This document shows, in pieces, positions 19,334-27,461 of a DNA stretch of 40,316 nucleotides. Source of the DNA: an uncultured Clostridia bacterium (GTDB lineage Bacteria; Bacillota; Clostridia; Oscillospirales; Acutalibacteraceae); contig CALEIS010000099.1 in assembly GCA_937877675.1 (NCBI GenBank), positions 1 through 40,316 of the forward strand, given 5' to 3'. A model generated the notes under the pieces. The model did no database searches. It had not been told where the DNA came from and saw nothing but the letters and a program-made list of their open reading frames with translations. The first letter of the stretch is position 1; each line of letters begins with the position of its first letter. The position numbers and the translations under genes were made by a program.

Positions 19334-21174
19334 TATTTAACTCCTTTCATAGGTACAAATACAGCACTTTCCCAAGTCGCATTAGTAGTTATCACATCAC
19401 CAGCACCCACTAAAATAGTACCAGCCGATTGTTGACCATAGCTCGAAGCATTATTTTGCGTTATAAAAACATTACCATTTACAAATGTCTGCCAACCTGC
19501 TTTTGACCAAGCGTGGTCTATTATTACAATACCTGCTTTTGGTGCTGTAAAAGGTGCTGTTATTGAAATTTTTGCAGTATAATCAGGTGTACACCAATTA
19601 GTAATTTCTACTTTATTTCCTCTATCGAGCTTGTCCGCAAAATTACTAGCAATCTGCGCCATATTAATCAATGTTGGGTCTTTTACTGTTTCACCAACGT
19701 AGAAGTAAAGTGATACATTTGTGTTAGCGGATAAGTTAGCAACCAAACCTGATTTTGTCGGGTCTAAAGAGATACCATAAGCTTTACTATCCCTAGCTGA
19801 AGCATCCCCGCCAACTGTATCGCCAATATTTAAAACATTTGAAACAGCTTCAGGGTAATTTATATGGTTACCGTCACTAGATTCAAATTTGCGTAAAACA
19901 ACATAATTGCTCTTATTTGTTGTAAATCCTAACGCTTTACCATTACCAACAACAGAAGCGGTATTATTTGGCGGTGTGTTCTGTACTTTTACAGGCAATC
20001 TGAAAGTCTTAGCACTTGTATTAACTACAAAGTCATAATCTGTATAGCTTGCAGTTGAAAGCTTAAATCCTGATTTGTTAGCATTAGCATTAGCCAAAGC
20101 CCAATCATAGAAAGCTTGATAACCGCTTCCGCTATTCCATTGACCGCTTGATTTTAACCAAGATAAGTTATCAGGTGCAAACTCTGACCAAATATATTGA
20201 CCGAAGAAATAAGGGTTGTTTATTTTTACATCATCATAAGTCAATAGACGGACTGGAAGTTTTGGTTGGAAGTTTGAGATTACACCGTTGGTTGCAGTAA
20301 AGTCTACAAATTTAACAATTGCACTAGATTTACCATACCAAAAAGACTCGTTTAAATTAGCATCATAAGAATAATCTTGTCTCGCAGCACGACTAATATA
20401 ATCAGTTTTGTCTAATACGCAAACCATATTACCAGAATACGTAGACTCAATGGTTTTAGTTGCTACTTTACTTGTAGTAAACTCAATATTCTTTAACGTT
20501 CCATCAGCATTCCTACCATTAGGTATTAACCCTTTAACCCCTTTGTCTACCCAAATAGTAGAACCAATGTAGCCAAAGCCGTTGAATACTTGGTCGATGG
20601 AAGTGCCACCTGCTTTCACAATTGCAATAGGTAATGAGCAATTCCCACCAGCTAAGTCGCCATTTGAATTGTACCAATTTACTTTATTTGTAGTTGTATC
20701 ATAGGCATAACCAAAAGTTGTAGTTGCATTAGCACCAGAAGTGCAATTTTCTAAAACACGAGAAAATAGCTTAGTTCCATTGTTTGTAAGTGCCATTAAA
20801 TTTGTTCTATCGTTAAATTCTGTTGTACTTATATCACTTTCAATTGTAACTTCATCGAATTTCGGAGTAGTTCCATCGGCTTCAAAGCCATTCGGCACAA
20901 TAACTTTAGAACCAGCTTTAAGAGTGAGGGTGCCATCAGTTAGTTCAAGTTTTATGTTTTGTGGCACTTCTAAAAGGCAGTTGGTGAGTTGATTCTTTTT
21001 CAGAACTTCATTAGCATAAGCTTTTTCATCAAACTTTGCTTGACCTGCTGAAGATAGATTAGACAAATCTATATTAGCTAAATCGCCTTCACCCATTGCA
21101 TCAACTATTGCATTTATCTTTTTTGCAGCTTCAATTCTGCTATCTGTACATAATATTTTTTCTAATTCTGCCAT
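19333..21174 (-). CDS. Large tail fibre / receptor-binding protein
   Basis: The 613 aa protein has a helical N-terminus (1-55) for attachment, then a module starting TNCLLEVPQ and KAGSKVIVPNG (about 64-96). This module, and a second block with DQVFNGFGYIGST and GVKGLIPNGR, also occur in the fibre coded at 21893. The remainder is beta-rich and Ser/Gly/Asn-rich, with FRLPVKV (about 383) like collar-type fibres and a C-terminal sandwich-like end (from about 535). It is likely the main host-range determinant. Start follows GAGGTGCGAA. No diversity-generating retroelement is visible. Confidence 0.85.
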   Translation of the reverse strand: MAELEKILCTDSRIEAAKKINAIVDAMGEGDLANIDLSNLSSAGQAKFDEKAYANEVLKKNQLTNCLLEVPQNIKLELTDGTLTLKAGSKVIVPNGFEADGTTPKFDEVTIESDISTTEFNDRTNLMALTNNGTKLFSRVLENCTSGANATTTFGYAYDTTTNKVNWYNSNGDLAGGNCSLPIAIVKAGGTSIDQVFNGFGYIGSTIWVDKGVKGLIPNGRNADGTLKNIEFTTSKVATKTIESTYSGNMVCVLDKTDYISRAARQDYSYDANLNESFWYGKSSAIVKFVDFTATNGVISNFQPKLPVRLLTYDDVKINNPYFFGQYIWSEFAPDNLSWLKSSGQWNSGSGYQAFYDWALANANANKSGFKLSTASYTDYDFVVNTSAKTFRLPVKVQNTPPNNTASVVGNGKALGFTTNKSNYVVLRKFESSDGNHINYPEAVSNVLNIGDTVGGDASARDSKAYGISLDPTKSGLVANLSANTNVSLYFYVGETVKDPTLINMAQIASNFADKLDRGNKVEITNWCTPDYTAKISITAPFTAPKAGIVIIDHAWSKAGWQTFVNGNVFITQNNASSYGQQSAGTILVGAGDVITTNATWESAVFVPMKGVK

Positions 21175-21183
21175 TTCGCACCT

Positions 21184-21861
21184 CTATGAAAAGACTAAAT
21201 AACCATCAAACACGTCCAGTGAATGAAGGGTTAATATATCTTGTGAATTGATTACAATATCAACAAACTCAACGATTACATTCCCTAAGTCTGTTTTCTT
21301 AAACACGTTTAAGCCTACACCTTGCTGTCCAGTATTGAGTACATAAAGCCCTAAAGCTGAATTGAATACCCAGTCTGAAGCGCCAAATTCGTATAAATTA
21401 AGAGCTTCTTTGTTATTGATATAAATCCTTACATTTGAGCTTGCACCTACAGAAATTTTGAGTTCAATCTCTTTTAGGATTTGCTTGTTAGCAACGTGCG
21501 GAGTTATAAATTCAGCTAGGTCGTTACAGTTACCATAAGCGTAAAGAATCTCTTTTGTTTCGTCTTGAGGGTCTACTGCATAAAGACCTATTTCTCTATA
21601 CCAAAAAGAGTCTTGCAACTGTGATGAAGAAAACTCACCTATCAAGCTGATAATATCGTTGTTTTCAATCGTCATTTTATCAACTGGAACGGATAAAACT
21701 TCATGCACAAGAGCGGTTTTTTTAAGGTAATTATCCATGTTGTACTCATATCCATCACCGATAGCAAAGCGTTTGAAAATAACATTTGTGCCTGCTAAAA
21801 TGCGAGCCATCAGCTCACTGCCAGCATCAGTTAAGATATAGCTCATATAATCTTCTGCCAT
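21184..21861 (-). CDS. Tail collar/fibre N-terminal protein (P2 gpH N-like)
   Basis: The 225 aa product matches the N-terminal domain of P2-type tail fibres (Phage tail-collar fibre, DUF3751): ILTDAGSELMARILAGTNVIFKRFAIGDG and then FWYREIGLYAVDP. This domain plugs fibres into the baseplate. Only the N-terminal domain and about 60 extra residues are present; the usual long distal part is missing, so this may be an adaptor to which the separately encoded fibres attach. It lies between two fibre genes that share modules. Confidence 0.88.
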   Translation of the reverse strand: MAEDYMSYILTDAGSELMARILAGTNVIFKRFAIGDGYEYNMDNYLKKTALVHEVLSVPVDKMTIENNDIISLIGEFSSSQLQDSFWYREIGLYAVDPQDETKEILYAYGNCNDLAEFITPHVANKQILKEIELKISVGASSNVRIYINNKEALNLYEFGASDWVFNSALGLYVLNTGQQGVGLNVFKKTDLGNVIVEFVDIVINSQDILTLHSLDVFDGYLVFS

Positions 21862-21892
21862 TATTAGCCCCCTTTAAAATTTGTTATAGTAA

Positions 21893-22858
21893 TTAGCCCT
21901 GCAAAGCTTCTACTGCTGCTTGCAAGGTTTGTATTTTTGTTTCTAGTTCTGTGATTTTGGATTGATAGTCGTAATAATCGACAGCTTGGAATGGTTTTTT
22001 AGGTATAAATGATGTTATTGTGCCTGACAAAACTGTCATTTTGCAAAAAGGCACTCCCAAAAAAGAAGTATTTCTACTTTTATCCCATAAGAAATTTTCA
22101 ATATCCTTATATTCAGCCCATCCACCATTTCCTATTATGTAATTATCAAACGTCAAAATGTTTTCAAATACTCCATCACTATAACCTTGTTCATTAATCG
22201 CAACACGAGATGTAATAAATTCAACATTATTTAAACTTCCGTTTTCGGTTCTACCATAAGCTATAAGGCCTTTAACACCAGGCAAAACAAAAACTGTTGA
22301 ACCGATATAACCAAAGCCATTGAATACTTGGTCGATGGAAACATAGCCTGTTTCACTCCTTGTTACAATAGCGATTGGGAGTGAGCAATCAGTAACCCAA
22401 GAATTGTTCTGATGTAGTATTATGTTATTTGTTGTTGAGTTATAGTATAAAGTAAAATCTTTTGGTGTTTCAGGATAATCTGTTACAGTTGAGCCTGACA
22501 TAAATGCGGTTGCTAATCCCCCATTTGTTTGTATGTAAAGGAATAGTTGTCCTGTTCCATATTCTTTTATTGTGGCATCATAATTTACTGTAATTGTAGT
22601 GAAAAGCTTATCATTACCATTTATACCATTAGGAACATAAACTTTTGAGCCTGCTTTTAAGGTTATAGCCCCATCAACAAGCTCTAATTTTATATCTTGT
22701 GGAACTTCCAAAAGACAATTTGTAATATTCCTATGTGTTAAAGTCTTTGAATCAATCGCTTCAAAGTTATCACCTAAGTCAATCTTAAAGCTAAAAGCAT
22801 CAAGTTTGTCTTTTTCAATTTCGGTGATATTCAACCCCAAATTTTTAGTTTTATACAT
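21893..22858 (-). CDS. Short tail fibre paralogue
   Basis: The 321 aa protein shares two modules with the 613 aa fibre: TNCLLEVPQDIKLEL with KAGSKVYVPNG, and DQVFNGFGYIGST with GVKGLIAYGR and FITSRVA. It ends in a short coiled coil (DYQSKITELETKIQTLQAAV), a trimer-forming end typical of fibres. It begins 3 bases after gpI. The two proteins probably come from one duplication, with this copy lacking the large C-terminal half. Confidence 0.8.
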   Translation of the reverse strand: MYKTKNLGLNITEIEKDKLDAFSFKIDLGDNFEAIDSKTLTHRNITNCLLEVPQDIKLELVDGAITLKAGSKVYVPNGINGNDKLFTTITVNYDATIKEYGTGQLFLYIQTNGGLATAFMSGSTVTDYPETPKDFTLYYNSTTNNIILHQNNSWVTDCSLPIAIVTRSETGYVSIDQVFNGFGYIGSTVFVLPGVKGLIAYGRTENGSLNNVEFITSRVAINEQGYSDGVFENILTFDNYIIGNGGWAEYKDIENFLWDKSRNTSFLGVPFCKMTVLSGTITSFIPKKPFQAVDYYDYQSKITELETKIQTLQAAVEALQG

Positions 22859-22861
22859 TTG

Positions 22862-23497
22862 CTACCTTACCATTTCCCCTTTTAACAGGCTTTCTAACTC
22901 ACCCTTTGTCATTCCTTCCATTTGACCTTTGCGCAAGTATTTAGTAATAACGTATGTGTCTCTTGAGCGCTCAATAATCCCTACACCTGGATATAAGGTC
23001 ATAAACTGTTCAAGCCTTAACATAATGTGTTCAAGCCAAACAGAACGTCTTTTAATCCCATGCAAGATATTCAAGAAGGTTTGAATATCGGTCCTTAAAA
23101 TCTCGGTGTTATTCGTAACAATCCTGAAATATCCAGGCTCGCCTTCATAATCAAACCATTCCTGAAGCTCGGTCTTTGGTAAATAATCGTTCATAACACT
23201 TTCAACCGCCCAAACTGTTCCCAAGCGATTGAAAACTGTCTTAGCGTTCTTTATCAAAGCTCGCTTTACAGAAATACTGGCCTTGTAGTCATACCAAAAG
23301 ATATTTCTATCGCTCGCCAGTTGGTCTAATTCCGCAACCGATAGCTTGTCTAACTGGTTAATAACTGGTAATCGGTCCATATTCTCTGACCAAGTTTGAA
23401 AGATATTATTAACCCCTTTTGCAAGCACTTTGTTTGACTTATCTTCTCGCATAAATGCTGGGCATAGCTTTATTAAATCTATGTCTTTAAGATTCAT
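22862..23497 (-). CDS. Baseplate/tail protein I (P2 gpI)
   Basis: The 211 aa protein has the gpI features: CPAFMREDKSNKVLAKGVNN at the start, LDQLASDRNIFWYDY, and RALIKNAKTVFNRLGTVWAVESVM in the middle. gpI is a baseplate wedge component that, with gpJ, anchors the fibres. Gene order J then I then fibres is that of P2-like phages. Only 2 bases separate it from gpJ. Confidence 0.9.
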   Translation of the reverse strand: MNLKDIDLIKLCPAFMREDKSNKVLAKGVNNIFQTWSENMDRLPVINQLDKLSVAELDQLASDRNIFWYDYKASISVKRALIKNAKTVFNRLGTVWAVESVMNDYLPKTELQEWFDYEGEPGYFRIVTNNTEILRTDIQTFLNILHGIKRRSVWLEHIMLRLEQFMTLYPGVGIIERSRDTYVITKYLRKGQMEGMTKGELESLLKGEMVR

Positions 23498-23499
23498 TG

Positions 23500-24654
23500 T
23501 TAAATAACCTCATCTGATAACTTTTCATGACGAACAATAGCCTTACCGCTCCATTGTGCGATTTGAGTTGAAGCAAGTGCTTGATAAGTTGGTGAAATGA
23601 TTTCAACACGTTCAGCCCCTACTGGATTGATATCTGACTTAAGAATGTCAGCTCTTAATCTATCAGGGTTAATCGCTCTACCAATTCGTTCACTTTGCCA
23701 AGCGATATATTTATCAATCGCTCCACCATCAGCTTCAACAAACTCAACTACTGCGTTTTCTTCATCAATCGGCATATAGTAAACAAACTCAATATCGTAA
23801 CTTACAGGCTCAACACCTGAAACTGTTACTCTATCGCCTAAAGGTCTAACTTCTTTAGCCGTAACCGCTGCTTCAACCTTATTCAAGATTTCTTTATCAG
23901 GGACTTTTCCGTCCTTACAAAGTACAAGGATATTAACCTCGCAAGGGTTAGGACTTGTTACCTTAACGTCCTCGATACTTGCATCAGCTGATTTTGCGTA
24001 GTATTCATAAGTTGATTCAGCGCCTGCGGTTGATTTTGAACTTTGAACAAGCTTGATTCTTTCCCTATAGCTTTCGTCACCAACTCCGTTATCCTCTTCA
24101 GGATAAGGTTCGCCATTATCACCGCCATAAGTAGCTTCTAAGTTTGTCACGTTTGACACATAAGGGATAAGGTCAACTAAAAGGTTCAACTGATTGATTG
24201 CATAACCGTTATAATCAGCTCCACCTTCAACCGCTTCAACGATTGTATCAACGTAAAGCTTGCCAGCTTCGATAATAGCGACTTCAATAGTCTGAAAATA
24301 CTTCTGACTATCTGCCGTTACTTTTGTACCTGCTGGGATAACTACGTTCATTCTTTGTTCAGCCGATAGAGAGAACCTTTGTATTGCCTTAGCTTTTTGC
24401 TTTTCTAGTCTTATACAACCTTCACTTTCACCATGTGCATCTAAAACTTCACCGCTTGCATATTGCAAGAAGCGTTGTTTAAACTGCTCATTAGCTGTAT
24501 TCTGATATGAAGTCAAGAAAGCGTTTTGAGCTTCTGCAAATAAACGTCTTTCATCCCCAGGATATAAAGGCTCGTTTAGTTCGTTTTCTAAACTTGCGAT
24601 TGTGTTTAAGTAAATTGTTCTTGAATCCGTTGTTATTAAATCTAAATCTGCCAT
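23500..24654 (-). CDS. Baseplate protein J
   Basis: The 384 aa protein is a Baseplate_J family member: LFAEAQNAFLTSYQNTANEQ and YASGEVLDAHG near the N-terminus, VVIPAGTKVTAD, GVGDESYRERIKL, TAGAESTYEYYAKSADASIEDV, and the C-terminal half with VRPLGDRVTV. It builds the baseplate wedges of contractile tails. Length is normal for Mu/P2-like gpJ. It lies between W and I as expected. Confidence 0.95.
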   Translation of the reverse strand: MADLDLITTDSRTIYLNTIASLENELNEPLYPGDERRLFAEAQNAFLTSYQNTANEQFKQRFLQYASGEVLDAHGESEGCIRLEKQKAKAIQRFSLSAEQRMNVVIPAGTKVTADSQKYFQTIEVAIIEAGKLYVDTIVEAVEGGADYNGYAINQLNLLVDLIPYVSNVTNLEATYGGDNGEPYPEEDNGVGDESYRERIKLVQSSKSTAGAESTYEYYAKSADASIEDVKVTSPNPCEVNILVLCKDGKVPDKEILNKVEAAVTAKEVRPLGDRVTVSGVEPVSYDIEFVYYMPIDEENAVVEFVEADGGAIDKYIAWQSERIGRAINPDRLRADILKSDINPVGAERVEIISPTYQALASTQIAQWSGKAIVRHEKLSDEVI

Positions 24655-24663
24655 TATCAGCTC

Positions 24664-24924
24664 CTATATATTGATATCAGGCTCGATTTGCACCTTGCCT
24701 GATTCATCAATTCTTACGTTTATATCGTTAACAGTTGCTCGTTCCTCATAGTTTTCAATAAGCCATGTTGCATGGTTTTTGACCTTTGGCTCGGATGTTA
24801 TAAGGTTTTCATCAATCAGCCTTGGGTCCATACCTTTAAGCCTTTGATAAGGAACTTCACCCTGAAAAGTCGCAACTAAATTAGCAACACATTGAGCAGC
24901 GTTGCCGTTTCCTGAAGATTTCAT
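24664..24924 (-). CDS. Baseplate wedge protein W (gp25-like)
   Basis: The 86 aa protein is a short member of the GPW/gp25 family: an N-terminal LVATFQGEVPYQRLKGMDPRLID, a central helix and WLIENYEERATVNDINVRI, in which E-x-R is the family's conserved core. It is slightly shorter than usual (about 100-130 aa). It forms part of the inner baseplate with gpJ. It ends 9 bases before the gpJ start. Confidence 0.85.
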   Translation of the reverse strand: MKSSGNGNAAQCVANLVATFQGEVPYQRLKGMDPRLIDENLITSEPKVKNHATWLIENYEERATVNDINVRIDESGKVQIEPDINI

Positions 24925-24926
24925 AT

Positions 24927-25451
24927 CTATACCCCTTCTTGAAGTTTTCTAGCTTTCATTGCATCAATTTCAGCTTGCGTGATACTCAAACCGCCTTTTT
25001 TAGCTGAACTAGCTTTTGAGCTAGTGCTTTTAGATTTTGAGCTTGAACCTTTAGAGCTGACGTAACCATCACCGCTAAAGCTAAGTGAAACTTTACCAGC
25101 TAAAATTCTGCCTGTATTGTTCATTTGTGTATCGGATAATTGGACCTCATCAAGCTCAAATTGAGTATTACCTACGTTGACATTACCTAGATAGAAGTTG
25201 TCCTGTTGACCTGCAACCTTTTTAAAATCCTCGAACTCTTGCCTTGGGTCTGTACCTACAACAAAGCCAGCGTTATAAGAGATTTTAAGTTCTTCTGCTG
25301 CAATACCTTTAACAACAGTCTTTTTAACTCCGTTTGAGCTTTCCTGTTCTTCAGTTACGATTCCACAAGAGATTTCAAAGCTTTCAAGGTTTCTTAAAGA
25401 GCTTGCAGTTCTGCCGAATATTTCATTGTTCCATTGTGCCTGAATTGCCAT
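24927..25451 (-). CDS. gpU-like tail protein (paralogue of the gpD N-terminus)
   Basis: The 174 aa protein begins AIQAQWNNEIFGRTASSLRN and has about 115 residues of beta-rich domain, then a Ser/Lys-rich linker (SSKSKSTSSKASSAKK) and a short helix. The domain aligns by eye with residues 1-125 of the gpD protein (IQAQWSDRQFKITSKQL; both have YKV/YNAGFVVGTDPRQEF-type blocks and end GRILAGKVSLSF versus GVILSGTITLDL). The pattern also recalls P2 gpU. It lies between V and W, where P2 has no U gene. Confidence 0.65.
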   Translation of the reverse strand: MAIQAQWNNEIFGRTASSLRNLESFEISCGIVTEEQESSNGVKKTVVKGIAAEELKISYNAGFVVGTDPRQEFEDFKKVAGQQDNFYLGNVNVGNTQFELDEVQLSDTQMNNTGRILAGKVSLSFSGDGYVSSKGSSSKSKSTSSKASSAKKGGLSITQAEIDAMKARKLQEGV

Positions 25452-25455
25452 TTAA

Positions 25456-25839
25456 TCACCCCTTCGGAGCTGTTGTATCTGCCCCATTGTTTCCGTTGCC
25501 ATGAACGTGGCCGTTTTGACTTGCTACTGCTGAAGTTGCAAGGTCCGCACAAGTTACGTTTTCAGCAACTGTTAAACCTTTTTCAGTGTTCATTTCATAA
25601 GGAATATCACCTGTCCACTCCCCATCAAAGCGCCCTACAATATAGCCTGTAAGGTCTGCAAAGGTTACAAAAACAACTTCTGTATTGATTTGCAAGTTAC
25701 CCATAGAACCTCTTAAATACCAAGGAATCGTTAAAAACCTTGTAGGCATTTTAGATTCAGTATTAGGTAAGACTTTCGCTTCTCTGTATAATCCGTTTGC
25801 ATCAGTTTTTCCAAAAGATGAAATTTTCCCCTTCTGCAT
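25456..25839 (-). CDS. Baseplate spike protein V, with HxH tip
   Basis: The 127 aa product has the OB-fold-like phage spike form (TRFLTIPWYLRGSMGNLQIN, VVFVTFADLTGYIVGRFDGEW) and ends GHVHGNGNNGADTTAPKG. An HxH motif close to the C-terminus is what binds an iron ion at the needle tip in P2 gpV and phi92 gp138 trimers. It is shorter than P2 gpV (211 aa), with a reduced beta-helix. It would pierce the outer membrane. Genes for U-like, D and W flank it. Confidence 0.8.
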   Translation of the reverse strand: MQKGKISSFGKTDANGLYREAKVLPNTESKMPTRFLTIPWYLRGSMGNLQINTEVVFVTFADLTGYIVGRFDGEWTGDIPYEMNTEKGLTVAENVTCADLATSAVASQNGHVHGNGNNGADTTAPKG

Positions 25840-25841
25840 TT

Positions 25842-27230
25842 TTAAACTACCGCCTTTCTGAAGAATACTTTTGACGTTGAATTAATGTAGTCTTGACGAA
25901 TATGAGAAACAAAGCCGTTGCCGTTCCAAGTTTCAACCCCATCAGTAGCTATTTTCATAACAGAACCAGCGCTAAATTCCCTCATTAAAGGTAGTTTGAA
26001 AACTCCTTTTGTGAGGTTTTTATTCGCTTGTCTTAGCAAACCTTCAGCAAACCTATCAGCTTCAGCTTGACCGCTTATTGCCGTTTCAATCGTTTGAGTT
26101 AAAGCGTTCTTTAACCCACTTTTACTGGTATAATTACCAGTTAAATTACCATTAGAAACGATAACTTTTCCGTAGCCATTCTGTGAGCTATCTTTATAAC
26201 TAAAGTCGCTATCAGAATTAACTTTAACCTCTTTAACTGGCTTTGCGTTTTCAAGCTTTGCTTCATCATACAGAACGAGTTTGTTGTCATATACGACAAA
26301 AGCCAAGCTTTCTAAATTGCACCTTTGTTGCAAGAACTCAAAATCAGGGATGTTAGGCTGTCTTACATAGTCATAGATTTTGTCTGAAACGTCATAGCTT
26401 TCAAACCCTAGCCCATGCCTTGAAGCAATCTCTTTAGCGAGTTGTAACAAGTGAACATTTTCCCAAGACTTATCGGTCTTATTCATTGCCGTAGGTGGTA
26501 TTGAAGAAGCTCTAAGTGTCATTATTCCGTTTTCAGGAACTACTGAATCAATATACATTGCGCCAGTTTTTGCAATTCCATAGCTAACAGAAATAACATC
26601 CTCTTTTGAAGGTTTCCAACCATCCCAAAGCTTTTTAACATCATTAAACTTAATTAATAAAGTATCAGCTTGAGAGCAAGCGAACATATCATGAATACAA
26701 CTTGAAACTGAAATATCTTTCGTGATATCTTTTCCGTTATACAAAATTTTCAAACCAACATCAGCAAGACCGCTTTTTATAGTTTCTTTTTTTGATTTCT
26801 TTATAGGACTTTTATATTTCGTTCCTTTAGCTGCAATCTTAACACCTTCAGCTTCATACTCTTTTAAATCAAGAGTAATCGTACCTGATAGGATAACCCC
26901 ACTAGGTGAGATTTCTTCAGCGCTTAAAGCTACTCTTTCAAGCATCAGATAATCAGGACCAAATAACGAGTTTTCCAACAGTAAAGGCGCATATTTACCC
27001 AAATATGAGCGCATTGTTTTATATTCGTTAATAGGATTAATACCTACTTGTGGACTTACTTTATAAGACAAGCTGAAGCTTTGTAGTTCATGGCCTTCAA
27101 TAAGCGTAGTGCTGGAAGTGCCATCTGTTTTCTTTTTGATTTTGTAACTAGCACCGAAATTTTCAAGCGCTTTAAGTTGCTTAGATGTTATTTTGAATTG
27201 TCTATCGCTCCATTGTGCTTGAATTGTCAT
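25842..27230 (-). CDS. Baseplate hub protein D, fused to a gpU-like N-terminal domain
   Basis: Residues about 160-462 match P2 gpD/late control D proteins (gp27-like hub): LADVGLKILYNGKDIT, VSYGIAKTGAMYIDSVVPENGIMTLRASS, LAKEIASRHGLGFESYD, NIPDFEFLQQRCNLESLAFVVYDNKLVLYDE and the C-terminal EADRFAEGLLRQANKN. Residues 1-130 are an extra domain that resembles the neighbouring 174 aa gpU-like protein. A lysine-rich linker joins them (AKGTKYKSPIKKSKKET). The hub supports the spike V and forms the end of the tube. Confidence 0.9.
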   Translation of the reverse strand: MTIQAQWSDRQFKITSKQLKALENFGASYKIKKKTDGTSSTTLIEGHELQSFSLSYKVSPQVGINPINEYKTMRSYLGKYAPLLLENSLFGPDYLMLERVALSAEEISPSGVILSGTITLDLKEYEAEGVKIAAKGTKYKSPIKKSKKETIKSGLADVGLKILYNGKDITKDISVSSCIHDMFACSQADTLLIKFNDVKKLWDGWKPSKEDVISVSYGIAKTGAMYIDSVVPENGIMTLRASSIPPTAMNKTDKSWENVHLLQLAKEIASRHGLGFESYDVSDKIYDYVRQPNIPDFEFLQQRCNLESLAFVVYDNKLVLYDEAKLENAKPVKEVKVNSDSDFSYKDSSQNGYGKVIVSNGNLTGNYTSKSGLKNALTQTIETAISGQAEADRFAEGLLRQANKNLTKGVFKLPLMREFSAGSVMKIATDGVETWNGNGFVSHIRQDYINSTSKVFFRKAVV

Positions 27231-27233
27231 TTC

Positions 27234-27452
27234 TTATCGCCTCCAAGGTGCAAGTGTTTCAGTGCTTTCTACGTCATCATAAACTGGGATTGTAAGCTTT
27301 TCCCCACCCTCAAAAACAACCTTTTGAACGTGTAAAGGATTTTGTTTCATAAGTTTATCTGCCATAAATTCATCGCCATAATAATCAAGAGCAAGGGAAT
27401 CAAAAGACTCCCCAGCTGCTGCTATATGTGTTTTATAATCAACTATCTGCAT
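27234..27452 (-). CDS. Tail protein X (LysM-like)
   Basis: The 72 aa protein shows the gpX pattern: a LysM-type fold with GESFDSLALDYYGDEFMADKLMKQNP and EGGEKLTIPVYDD. P2 gpX-like proteins clamp the hub or tape-measure end. The gene lies between the tape measure and gpD as in P2-like tails, with 4 and 10 bases of spacing. Confidence 0.92.
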   Translation of the reverse strand: MQIVDYKTHIAAAGESFDSLALDYYGDEFMADKLMKQNPLHVQKVVFEGGEKLTIPVYDDVESTETLAPWRR

Positions 27453-27461
27453 TATTCACCT

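Noticed and set aside
19333..22858. Diversity-generating retroelement on the fibre genes
   Set aside because: No reverse transcriptase and no template/variable repeat pair with adenine-biased differences is visible; the shared fibre blocks differ throughout.
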